Origin: Paracoccaceae bacterium
GTDB taxonomy: Bacteria > Pseudomonadota > Alphaproteobacteria > Rhodobacterales > Rhodobacteraceae
DNA: 5,868 bases
Direction: 5' to 3'
NCBI GenBank assembly: GCA_002400675.1
Contig: NVQY01000227.1
Coordinates: 1-5,868 of the forward strand
The translations under genes and the position numbers were made by a program. The notes under the pieces were generated by a model. The model saw only the letters and a list, made by a program, of their open reading frames with translations. It made no database searches and was not told the origin of the DNA. Shown in pieces: positions 1-5,464 of this stretch; position 1 is the first letter of the stretch; every line of letters starts with the position of its first letter.

Positions 1-1
1 G

Positions 2-100
2 CGCCAGCCACTTGAGGCCGGCGAGATCAATGTGGCGCGGGTCAATGCTCATGTGAGCTATCCAGCGAGGTTCCAATTGATTGCAGCTATGAATCCGTGA
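2..100 (+). pseudogene. comM: ComM/YifB family Mg-chelatase-like AAA ATPase, internal fragment
   Basis: Frame 2 of the + strand is open from the window edge and reads [15 protein letters not shown], then [13 protein letters not shown], then TGA at 98-100. This is the conserved stretch of ComM/YifB proteins, where the family continues MNPCRCG. Here the match stops exactly after MNP. ComM is a hexameric AAA+ helicase that helps branch migration during natural transformation. In full-length proteins of roughly 500 residues this motif lies well inside the protein, so the C-terminal third is missing. The upstream part lies outside the window and may be intact. The sharp loss of homology at about 97 suggests a recombination or insertion junction, not gradual decay. 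I am confident of the family. Whether the missing 3' part exists elsewhere in the genome cannot be seen. Confidence 0.8.
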
Positions 101-294
101 TCGTTTAACGTTGCAATTAAGTACGGTAAAGCAGGGCGATAGCTTTGCAGGTAAAGAGGCATAAAGCAGTTTCAACTTAATGTCTGAAAATCCCCTTTTT
201 AGGACATTAGCTCAGAGTCCTTAGTTGCGCGATTTAGGATGCATATTTGGCGACTTCGCTAAGTCAGCCAGCGAGGCGGTGTTTGTTTCAAGAA
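101..294. other. non-coding stretch with hairpins, no gene seen
   Basis: No credible reading frame is visible between the broken comM and the first cargo gene. There are two structures. One is a compact inverted repeat: TAATGTC at 178-184 pairs with GACATTA at 203-209, and the inner arms AAAA and TTTT extend it to a stem-loop of roughly 32 bases. The other is an outer pair, GCAATTAAG around 113-121 with CTTAGTTGC around 219-227 (one wobble). A GTTTAAC heptamer at 104-110 lies just after the comM stop and fits the RYYYAAC consensus of an integron R'' box. I could not find a matching R' box, so I do not call this a site. There is no T-run after the hairpin, so it is not a standard terminator. 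Confidence 0.4.
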
Positions 295-364
295 TAACTC
301 AATCAAATTGTTTGTAAGAGACCACAAATCCACTTGCACACAACAATGTAAAAAGTTAGTTATT
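293..364. repeat. imperfect inverted repeat with bulged bases, attC-like (site 0)
   Basis: AATAACT at 293-299 pairs with AGTTATT at 358-364. Inside it, ATTGTTTGTAAG at 307-318 pairs with CTTGCACACAACAAT at 333-347, giving 12 base pairs if three bases on the right arm are left unpaired, with a 14-base loop. A long imperfect palindrome bounded by TAAC and GTTA, with extra bases bulging from one arm, is typical of integron attC sites. The GTTAGTT on the right fits GTTRRRY at six of seven positions. The left box fits poorly. It ends about 50 bases before the first cargo gene. It could also be a chance hairpin in AT-rich DNA. Confidence 0.4.
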
Positions 365-415
365 GTGCTTAGCAAGTGAAAAACATTAGTAGCACTTTTC
401 AACTTAAGAGCTGGT

Positions 416-982
416 ATGATCAAAGCATTACTCTTGGGCTTATTGGGGATATTTATATCCGTTTTGACCATATCAATCGTCGGCATTTTTCTACCAAAAA
501 CGAACCTACAACAATTTAGTTCAGTCACAATTTTCTATGTTGGCCTTTTGGGCCCAATTATAGAGGAGCTTGTACGCGCAAGCCTCGCGTTATTTTTAAT
601 CAAAAACCCGTCCTTAGCCAAAGCACTGATCTTTGGGCTTTCGTGGGCCATGTTAGAAGAGTTTTTTCAACTAGCTCAAGGCACAGATTTTTTTAGGATT
701 TCCACAACTTCATACTACAATGCTGAGGTGATTATATCGACCATAGGAACGAGAATGATGCATCTTGTTTGTGCCTTCTTAGCAATCTCAAATTGGCTTA
801 GCTTTAAGAAACGTCTTTCGTTTCTGGTACTGATTCATACAGCACACAATTTACTGACAATCGTTCTCTCACAATTTGATGGCTTTAACTATCTAGAGAA
901 GTCCGGTAAAATTTTAGTTTATACTCTTTTACTTGTATTGCTTGGGAGGCTCTTGTTGAAGGCTACGCCCAAGCAAATTTAA
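416..982 (+). CDS. PrsW/CPBP-like intramembrane glutamic protease family membrane protein (putative)
   Basis: This is a hydrophobic protein of 188 residues with about five or six predicted membrane segments, for example residues 4-25, 37-62, 66-80, 105-125, 133-153 and 166-181. Residues that resemble the glutamic intramembrane protease clan (PrsW, Rce1/CPBP) appear in the usual order: EELVR at 50-54, GLSWAMLEE at 74-82, a His at 116 in MMHLVCAF, and HTAHN at 141-145. PrsW has EExxK, FxxxE, HxxxS and HxxxN, so two positions are conservative variants and the Ser of the third motif is Ala. A membrane protease role is inferred and the substrate is unknown. Some CPBP proteins act in bacteriocin self-immunity, but nothing nearby supports that here. 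The start is ATG 416 with AAGAG at 406-410 as ribosome site. The gene lies alone between two attC-like palindromes, as a cassette gene would. It could also be a catalytically dead relative. Confidence 0.6.
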   Translation: MIKALLLGLLGIFISVLTISIVGIFLPKTNLQQFSSVTIFYVGLLGPIIEELVRASLALFLIKNPSLAKALIFGLSWAMLEEFFQLAQGTDFFRISTTSYYNAEVIISTIGTRMMHLVCAFLAISNWLSFKKRLSFLVLIHTAHNLLTIVLSQFDGFNYLEKSGKILVYTLLLVLLGRLLLKATPKQI

Positions 983-1037
983 GATGTGAAAGTTTCCGTT
1001 CGAGAAATAGTGTAGTGCTTATTTTTAGCAGCATTCC

Positions 1038-1103
1038 TTAACATCCGCTTCTGCCGCCATAACGGAAGTCTTCAAATCCCCATAAGCGGACATAACTTGT
1101 TAT
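1038..1103. repeat. palindromic repeat, attC-like (site 1), copy A of a shared block
   Basis: TAACA at 1039-1043 pairs with TGTTA at 1098-1102, and TCCGCTT at 1044-1050 pairs perfectly with AAGCGGA at 1084-1090. The first 45 or so bases, from TAAC to CCCCATAA, recur at 1582-1628 with only a few differences. It begins 56 bases after the stop of the membrane-protein gene and ends 29 bases before the next start. That spacing is expected of an attC between two cassettes. Against this, the right box GTTATTG departs from GTTRRRY, and the spacers are uneven (none on the left, 7 bases on the right). The alternative is one of the dispersed hairpin repeats built on a TCCGCTT/AAGCGGA stem. Confidence 0.5.
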
Positions 1104-1131
1104 TGTTCGCTTTCTTTGATTTAAGAGACGT

Positions 1132-1584
1132 ATGAAGAATAAACTTGTATATGTGGAACTTAAATCAGGTGGTGGCAATTGCAGACTTGCTTGGATTGGG
1201 ATAGCTGGTGCCTCGAAAACAGGCGCAACGATATACTCAAATGCAAAGGCATTCAAAAGCCTCAAAGGAAGTGGAATAGAAGGTAACTATTTTGACATAG
1301 AGTCAGGCGAAGAATATTGGATATCAGGTATAAAAAAGAACAATCAAGATCGCCATTGGGTTGGCGGCGGTGACATCCTGATAGATCAATCTGCCATCAA
1401 ACTATATTTGAAAGAGACAGGATTTGCATCTCTACCTTCAAATATGATTCCTTCAACTCTAGCACCTGCCAAACAGCAAAGTAGTCACTCGAATCTTGAA
1501 CATCAATCATTTGGAGAGCGATCTAAAGAATATCTGGATACAATTAATTGGGGACGAGGCGGTGCGATAAAACGCAAATTCTAA
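1132..1584 (+). CDS. small hypothetical protein with YVELKSGG and EEYWISGIKKN motifs
   Basis: This is a soluble protein of 150 residues with no signal peptide or membrane segment. Distinct stretches are YVELKSGGGN near the start, AWIGIAGASKTGATIY (about 20-35), the run YFDIESGEEYWISGIKKN (about 53-70), and DRHWVGGGDILID (about 73-85). The C-terminal 60 residues are rich in Ser, Gln and Asn and look less ordered. From memory this resembles a family of small unknown proteins scattered in accessory regions of marine and soil proteobacteria, but I know no function and assign none. The start is ATG 1132, preceded by AAGAGA at about 1123-1128. The stop codon TAA is itself the first three bases of the next palindrome. 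The gene is flanked on both sides by copies of the same repeat block, so gene plus repeat look like one unit of about 570 bases. Confidence 0.7.
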   Translation: MKNKLVYVELKSGGGNCRLAWIGIAGASKTGATIYSNAKAFKSLKGSGIEGNYFDIESGEEYWISGIKKNNQDRHWVGGGDILIDQSAIKLYLKETGFASLPSNMIPSTLAPAKQQSSHSNLEHQSFGERSKEYLDTINWGRGGAIKRKF

Positions 1585-1679
1585 CGTCCGCTTTTACCGC
1601 CATAACGGAAGTCTCAAAGTCCCCATAAAACAGGTATGGTTTGCGGGCTGTCACAGCGATATCGGAGGTAGCTACGTTA
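1582..1679. repeat. palindromic repeat, attC-like (site 2), copy B of the shared block
   Basis: It opens with TAACGT at 1582-1587 and closes with ACGTTA at 1674-1679. Nested inside are TACCGCC at 1595-1601 against GGAGGTA at 1664-1670 (six of seven pair), and CCATA at 1623-1627 against TATGG at 1635-1639. The left 45 bases repeat those of 1039-1085, but the right half is different. Two smaller self-complementary octamers, CGATATCG at 1657-1664 and GTAGCTAC at 1668-1675, lie in the right half. At 98 bases it is within the known size range of attC sites. The right box GTTACAG fits GTTRRRY poorly, so an integron origin is not certain. Confidence 0.45.
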
Positions 1680-1745
1680 CAGCTTTTACAGTGACTTCGT
1701 TCACAGGGCATGCAATTGATGCAAGTCAACATCATTTCCATGGCT

Positions 1746-1790
1746 CTCCGAAGGCAGAGGTCATGAGTTCGAATCTCGTCGGGTGCACCA
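1746..1790 (+). tRNA. 3' fragment of tRNA-Arg (anticodon CCG), probable attachment-site remnant
   Basis: The 3' part of a tRNA is plain. It has the anticodon loop CTCCGAA at 1746-1752 with CCG at 1748-1750, the 3' anticodon strand GGCAG, variable loop AGGTC, T arm ATGAG-TTCGAAT-CTCGT (all five pairs form, one a wobble), acceptor strand CGGGTGC at 1780-1786, discriminator A and an encoded CCA at 1788-1790. The 5' acceptor strand, D arm and 5' anticodon strand are absent: the bases just before do not pair with GGCAG. The fragment is therefore not a functional gene. Tyrosine recombinases integrate into the 3' halves of tRNA genes and leave such a duplicate at one end of the element. The breakpoint at the anticodon loop is a usual crossover place. 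No integrase gene and no second copy of the core lie in the window. Confidence 0.85.
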
Positions 1791-2420
1791 TATTTATCCT
1801 TATTTATCAATAGTTTAAAGAATTTTAAGCTGATTTACAGTTTCTGTAATTTACCCTATTTTCCATTTGGGCAACACATGGGCAACATCATAAAAGTGTT
1901 TTCAGGGATTTTGAGTGACTTTGTGGGCAATGTTTTTGGAGCCTACCCGCTTGAATGCAGGCATTTTATACAAAAAGGTGAATGGTTGGAGCTATATCTA
2001 CAAACCTATTTCTAGGCGAACGATCATCAGTGCTTTCTTATTTGCCCAATTCTGGATGATGTGTTCCTAATAGTATTTTCAACATCATACTAATAGTAAT
2101 TACATCGGACATGTAGTCGCAAGTTCACTAGCCCAAAAATCGTATCAGTGGTTGGCATCATGGAAAGTCTTTGCAGGAGCCATATTAATCGTTTTCAAAC
2201 AATCATTCTTGATCAAGTCACAACACAATAACCTAATGGCGTGGACAACCTTGGCAAAATCTATGCCAGTTTACGTCTAATTATCAGCCAAGGCTTCAAG
2301 CGTTCATTTGTAGATTGGCCCGATTATACTTTTTGTATGCAATTATCAAAGCGCTCAATGAAATTGACTTGTCCCCGACTTACTAGTAGTCATATGGGAA
2401 GGTATGATTTGTGAGGACTC
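1791..2420. other. 630-base stretch without a convincing gene; possible att arm repeats and gene debris
   Basis: Every frame is interrupted often on both strands. The first part is AT-rich and includes the direct repeats described separately. A 46-residue frame from ATG 1930 to TAA 2070 contains VNGWSYIYKPISRRTIIS, and an open stretch at about 2100-2220 contains PKIVSVVGIMESLC. Neither is recognised with confidence. They may be remnants of a decayed gene. A TATACT hexamer at 2325-2330 could be a -10 box for the downstream lipoprotein gene, but no good -35 box is seen at the right distance. Gene decay next to a tRNA attachment site is common in old islands. Confidence 0.4.
1868..1887 (+). repeat. 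two direct TGGGCAACA repeats, one helical turn apart
   Basis: TGGGCAACA occurs at 1868-1876 and again at 1879-1887, an 11-base period. A partial third copy, TGGGCAA, lies at 1924-1930. They begin 78 bases after the tRNA CCA end. Short direct repeats close to a tRNA core and spaced by a helical turn resemble the arm-type binding sites of tyrosine integrases. This is an inference from position and spacing only, since no integrase is present. Confidence 0.4.
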
Positions 2421-3506
2421 GTGAAGATAAATTATCGTATATTGGGTTTGCTGTTTGCTGTGTTTATGGTGTCATGCGCTCCTACTGAGCAGGGCTACAC
2501 TCCCTCTTTCGATCCAAGCCAACACAAAGGGCCGCAATACGGACTTCAAAATCAAGTTCTGGTTCTTGGAACGCCTCACCTTTCTGGTTTGCCGGACTCC
2601 TTCAGAATTGATGAACTCACCCCGTTGATTAACCGATTGGCTATGTGGGGGCCGCAGATAATCACCATCGAAAGTATTTCAGGGCAGCAATGCGAATTTA
2701 TGCGCAATTACCCAGATCAATATAAGGATAACGTAGAGGCGTATTGCTGGGATGCTACGCCCGCACTAACAGCGACCGGTTTGAATGTCGCACAGGCGAC
2801 GGCTGAAACAGAGCAATTGCTTGCACAATGGCCAGAGAACCCTAAGGCGGCTGATCGGAGAAATCTCGCTGCCCTATTCCTCGCAAGTGCTGACAGAGCA
2901 TCGGCATTGGTGCAGTGGTTACGCCTGCCTGAAAACGAGCGCTATTCGGGGGATGGTCTTGATGACACTCTCGTCGCTCTGTTAAACGCATTGACAACCA
3001 AGCAAAATGAGAATTACCAGATTGCGGCACCATTAGCCGCGCGTCTGGGTCTAGAGCGACTCTACCCAATCGACGATCATACCGCAGGTTTCGTTTATGC
3101 GGATGAAGAAGCCTATGGCGCTGCGATCATGAAAGCTTGGGACAACCCAGCGCTGCAAAAACGCAAAGAGATTGGTAAAGCACTGTATGCTAATTTGGGA
3201 ACGACTGACGGGCTACTCGAAATCTACCGCTCCTTCAACGCACCTAAAATGGCGCTGCTTATCTTCGAGAGCGATTTTGGAGCGGCGCTTGAAGACCCTT
3301 CGCCACAAGCATTCGGGCGCGGCTATGTTACTTATTGGGAAACCCGAAACTTACGAATGGCAGCCAACATTCGTGACGTATTTGGAGGAAAGCCAGGCTC
3401 CCGTGCACTCGTGATTATCGGGGCCTCACACAAAGCCTATCTTGAGAGTTATTTGAACCAAATGCACGACATGAGAATCGTTGATGCGGAGAAAGTGTTA
3501 CGCTGA
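2421..3506 (+). CDS. DUF5694-like putative lipoprotein (TraB/erythromycin-esterase-like fold)
   Basis: This protein of 361 residues starts with KINYRILGLLFAVFMVSC, a short basic and hydrophobic leader followed by Cys19. It is a reasonable lipobox (MVSC), so a periplasm-facing lipoprotein is likely. The mature part has LVLGTPH at 47-53, IESISGQQC at 83-91, YPIDDH at 215-220, YWETRNLRMAANI at 305-317, and VIIGASHKAYL at 331-341. The paired GTxH near the start and GxxH near the end, together with the W..RN..MA..I stretch, are typical of DUF5694 proteins and the wider TraB/ChaN/EreA-like group. Some members of that group are hydrolases or metal or haem binders. The actual reaction is unknown. The start is GTG 2421, because an in-frame TGA lies at 2412-2414 and the leader would otherwise be lost. 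A GAGGA at 2413-2417 serves as a closely spaced ribosome site. The gene looks intact and stands alone between gene fragments. Confidence 0.7.
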   Translation: MKINYRILGLLFAVFMVSCAPTEQGYTPSFDPSQHKGPQYGLQNQVLVLGTPHLSGLPDSFRIDELTPLINRLAMWGPQIITIESISGQQCEFMRNYPDQYKDNVEAYCWDATPALTATGLNVAQATAETEQLLAQWPENPKAADRRNLAALFLASADRASALVQWLRLPENERYSGDGLDDTLVALLNALTTKQNENYQIAAPLAARLGLERLYPIDDHTAGFVYADEEAYGAAIMKAWDNPALQKRKEIGKALYANLGTTDGLLEIYRSFNAPKMALLIFESDFGAALEDPSPQAFGRGYVTYWETRNLRMAANIRDVFGGKPGSRALVIIGASHKAYLESYLNQMHDMRIVDAEKVLR

Positions 3507-3587
3507 CGGCAATGACGAAAGCAATTTGTTTCTCGAAGTGCCCGCTTTGAAGATTTCATAAAAACCCTTTCGTTAAACCCTTGCGGA

Positions 3588-3956
3588 TTATAATCTAGGT
3601 GCGGCCTTATGGATAGATGAAATAATATCAACGAAGGCAGGTTGGTCTTTATAGTAAAGCGCCGCCGTATCGTTATATGTTTTTTCATAGAGAGCGAAGG
3701 TGCCGGTATCACTAAGAACAAAGGCTTCATTAGATGTGAGATCATATTCTTCTGCCGCTCTAAACTTCTTTTCCTTATGTTTGAGGTAAGGCGCTGTTCC
3801 TATAAATTCCTGAGCGGATGGGTCTTTGAGCAAGCCATATACATCGTAATAATGACGCATAAAATTTTGAGGCAATGAGCCTCTGTTTTGCTGTTGCCTG
3901 AACTTAGTCGAGATTGTTTGTAGCTTTTCAACAAATGTGTTGTCTGACGTCAGCGC
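3588..3956 (-). pseudogene. AbiEii/AbiGii-type nucleotidyltransferase toxin, C-terminal remnant
   Basis: On the - strand the frame is open from an in-frame TAA at 3957-3959 down to the stop at 3588-3590. It contains TFVEKLQTISTKFRQQQ, then PQNFMRHYYDVYGLL, then EFIGTAPYLKHKEKKFR, and ends near YYKDQPAFVDIISSI. These are the conserved C-terminal blocks of AbiEii/AbiGii toxins, which are type IV toxin-antitoxin nucleotidyltransferases acting in abortive phage infection. The N-terminal catalytic half with the GS..D..D motif is gone, and so is the AbiEi antitoxin that normally precedes it. Homology begins at about 3938, exactly where the IS3-like end begins, so the element probably cut the gene. 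The remaining frame has no stops or shifts, which suggests recent truncation. It cannot encode an active toxin. Confidence 0.85.
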
Positions 3957-4180
3957 TTATGAGACAGATTTAAGTCTGGGCTAAGCGAGAGTTTTTGCAC
4001 AAGAGGCAGGCTGCGCACTTCATCTTGTATCTCACGGAGAGAAAGATGAGACATACAAGAACGAGTAAGCAATCAGCCGGTGAGCGGATTATCAAAGATA
4101 TCAAACGTAAAACCCGTAAGCAGTATTCAGCTGAGGAGAAGATCCGCATTGTGCTGGATGGTCTGCGCGGTAAAGAGAAC
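3941..4180 (+). mobile_element. IS3-family insertion sequence, 5' remnant
   Basis: The remnant holds the left end and the first part of orfA. The left boundary is placed at about 3941 (TGTCTGACGTCAG), where the AbiEii frame loses homology. IS3 ends normally begin with TG, which fits. The end contains a perfect palindrome, CTGACGTCAG at 3944-3953, and a near-palindrome around CAGATTTAAGTCTG. The right boundary is set by loss of transposase similarity at about 4171-4180. Nothing of the rest of orfA, orfB or the right inverted repeat is seen in the window. The exact ends are estimates, because no second end or target duplication is present. Confidence 0.65.
4046..4180 (+). pseudogene. IS3-family transposase OrfA, N-terminal fragment
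   Basis: It starts at ATG 4046 with a strong ribosome site GGAGAG just upstream, and reads MRHTRTSKQSAGERIIKDIK followed by RKQYSAEEKIRIVLDGLRG. This is the conserved start of an OrfA whose family continues with ED-SI-LCR and a helix-turn-helix. Here the frame goes on as KENSLQSVLNILSTDN, which no longer matches, and ends at TAA-type termination near 4271-4273 (TAG). About 44 codons of transposase are left, too little for DNA binding. The fused tail of some 30 codons is probably just sequence upstream of bioF read in frame. An upstream extension to 3995 in the same frame is unlikely to be translated, given the placement of the ribosome site. Confidence 0.8.
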
Positions 4181-4330
4181 TCTCTTCAAAGCGTTCTAAA
4201 CATTTTATCAACCGACAACACCCATAATCATGTTTACTTACAAACCAAGATCGATAAATTCAAGCATTGGTAGTCTGAATTATACCACCTAAATGAGATG
4301 TACACACAATATATACAAAGACACTTTATG

Positions 4331-5464
4331 ATGAATAAGAGCATCGAGCAAAAATTGCATGCCACTCTTGAGCAGCGAAAAAAAGATGGTAATTTCAGGA
4401 AAATAACGTCTGTGAATAGTATTGATTTTTGCTCCAATGACTATCTGGGTCTCACACAATTACCATTAGCCCCAAATCGGGCTGCATCTGGCTCTACGGG
4501 CTCCCGGTTGATTAGCGGACATAGTCAAGAACTTGCAAATCTTGAAAAAGACATAGCTAAGTTTCACGGTTATGAAACGGCGCTCTTATTTAGTTCAGGG
4601 TATGCGGCAAATTCTGGATTGCTAGCCTGTATAGCGGGCAGCGAAGATGCAATTCTCTCTGATACGCTTATTCATGCCAGCCTCATTGACGGCATTCGGC
4701 TTTCCTACGCACATAAAGAGCGTTTCGCCCATAATGACATGCGCGCACTTAAGGCCAAATTGGAGCATTTAGCGTCTACGATCAACGGCCAAATATATGT
4801 TGTTATCGAATCCATTTATTCCATGGACGGCGATGAAGCGCCCTTGCAGGCCATTTGTGATTTGTGCCGAACATACGGTGCCGCGTTGATTGTGGACGAG
4901 GCCCACGCCATTGGCGTTTACGGGTCTGAGGGTCAAGGACTTGTCTCTTCGTTAAATTTAGAAGCACAAGTCTCTGCCTGCGTTATTACTTTTGGCAAAG
5001 CCGTAGGTTTTCACGGTGCAGCGATCTTGGGCAGCTCCACTTTGCATAATTTTCTGATTAATTTTTGCCGCCCTTTTATCTTTACCACAGCGCCGTCGCC
5101 CCAAACAGTTCAAGATACGAAGGCAGCGTACGCCCGCTTTACGTCAGCTAATACTGCACGAGAGCAATTATCCTCTGTGTTGGGTGCTTTCACGGCAATC
5201 ATCAAATGCCAAACATGAGACAATACATATTGGCTCCCCAGTACAAGCCCTATTCAAGGCCTCGTCATTCCCGGGAATACGCGTGCGAAATCATTGGCGC
5301 ACCATTTATTGTCGGATGGTTATGCGGTCAAAGCCATTTTAAGCCCGACAGTACCAGAAGGCAAAGAGCGGCTGCGTATCAGTCTACATAGTTTTAATAC
5401 ACAATCTGATATTGAAGGTCTGGCCGATAGCCTAGGGTGGTTTTTTGATCAGGAAATATCATGA
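4331..5464 (+). pseudogene. bioF: 8-amino-7-oxononanoate synthase (KAPA synthase) with in-frame stop
   Basis: BioF is a PLP enzyme that condenses pimeloyl-ACP (or -CoA) with L-alanine to make 7-keto-8-aminopelargonate in biotin synthesis. From ATG 4331 the frame shows IDFCSNDYLGL at 31-41, GSTGSRLISGHS at 54-65, the ring-stacking His in LIHAS at 113-117, DEAHAIGVYG at 189-198, and the PLP lysine K223 in TFGKAVGFHG. Codon 296 is TGA (5216-5218). The same frame then continues with WLPSTSPIQGLVIPGNTRAK, PTVPEGKERLRISLHSF and ends at TGA 5462-5464, for a total of 377 codons, the normal family length. No frameshift is needed. The stop removes the C-terminal domain of 81 residues. TGA is a real stop elsewhere here, so recoding is unlikely. 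A CGA-to-TGA change or a sequencing error are the simple explanations. An upstream ATG at 4298 is possible, but family N-termini favour 4328 or 4331. The protein style recalls Bacteroidetes-type BioF, so transfer is possible. Confidence 0.9.

Noticed and set aside
259..528. Minus-strand 89-residue frame over the attC-like site and the start of the membrane protein
   Set aside because: It has no recognisable motif and overlaps a well-supported gene start with a ribosome site on the + strand.
1544..1810. Minus-strand frame containing GAPDEIRTHDLCLRRA
   Set aside because: This phrase arises from reading the antisense of a tRNA 3' half and is a well-known source of false protein annotations. The tRNA-Arg fragment at 1746-1790 explains it.
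2785..3414. Several short frames inside the lipoprotein gene on both strands
   Set aside because: They are shadows of the 361-residue gene, which has a signal peptide and family motifs along its length.
3507..3587. Terminator after the lipoprotein gene
   Set aside because: Only weak complementarity (CGAAA with TTTC) is seen, with no GC-rich stem followed by a T-run.
4200..4270. Possible BirA-type operator (TTACAAACC near 4236 and TTGGTAG near 4267)
   Set aside because: Only the CC and GG edges of the half-sites are symmetric, and the outer bases do not match the TTGTAAACC/GGTTTACAA consensus.
5216..5218. TGA read as tryptophan or selenocysteine
   Set aside because: TGA ends other genes in the window, no selenocysteine insertion signal is evident, and BioF has no known selenocysteine form.
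5206..5391. A second small frame suggesting a frameshift in bioF
   Set aside because: Family sequence after the stop lies in the original bioF frame (PSTSPIQGLVIPGN), so the defect is one nonsense codon. The other frame is a shadow.
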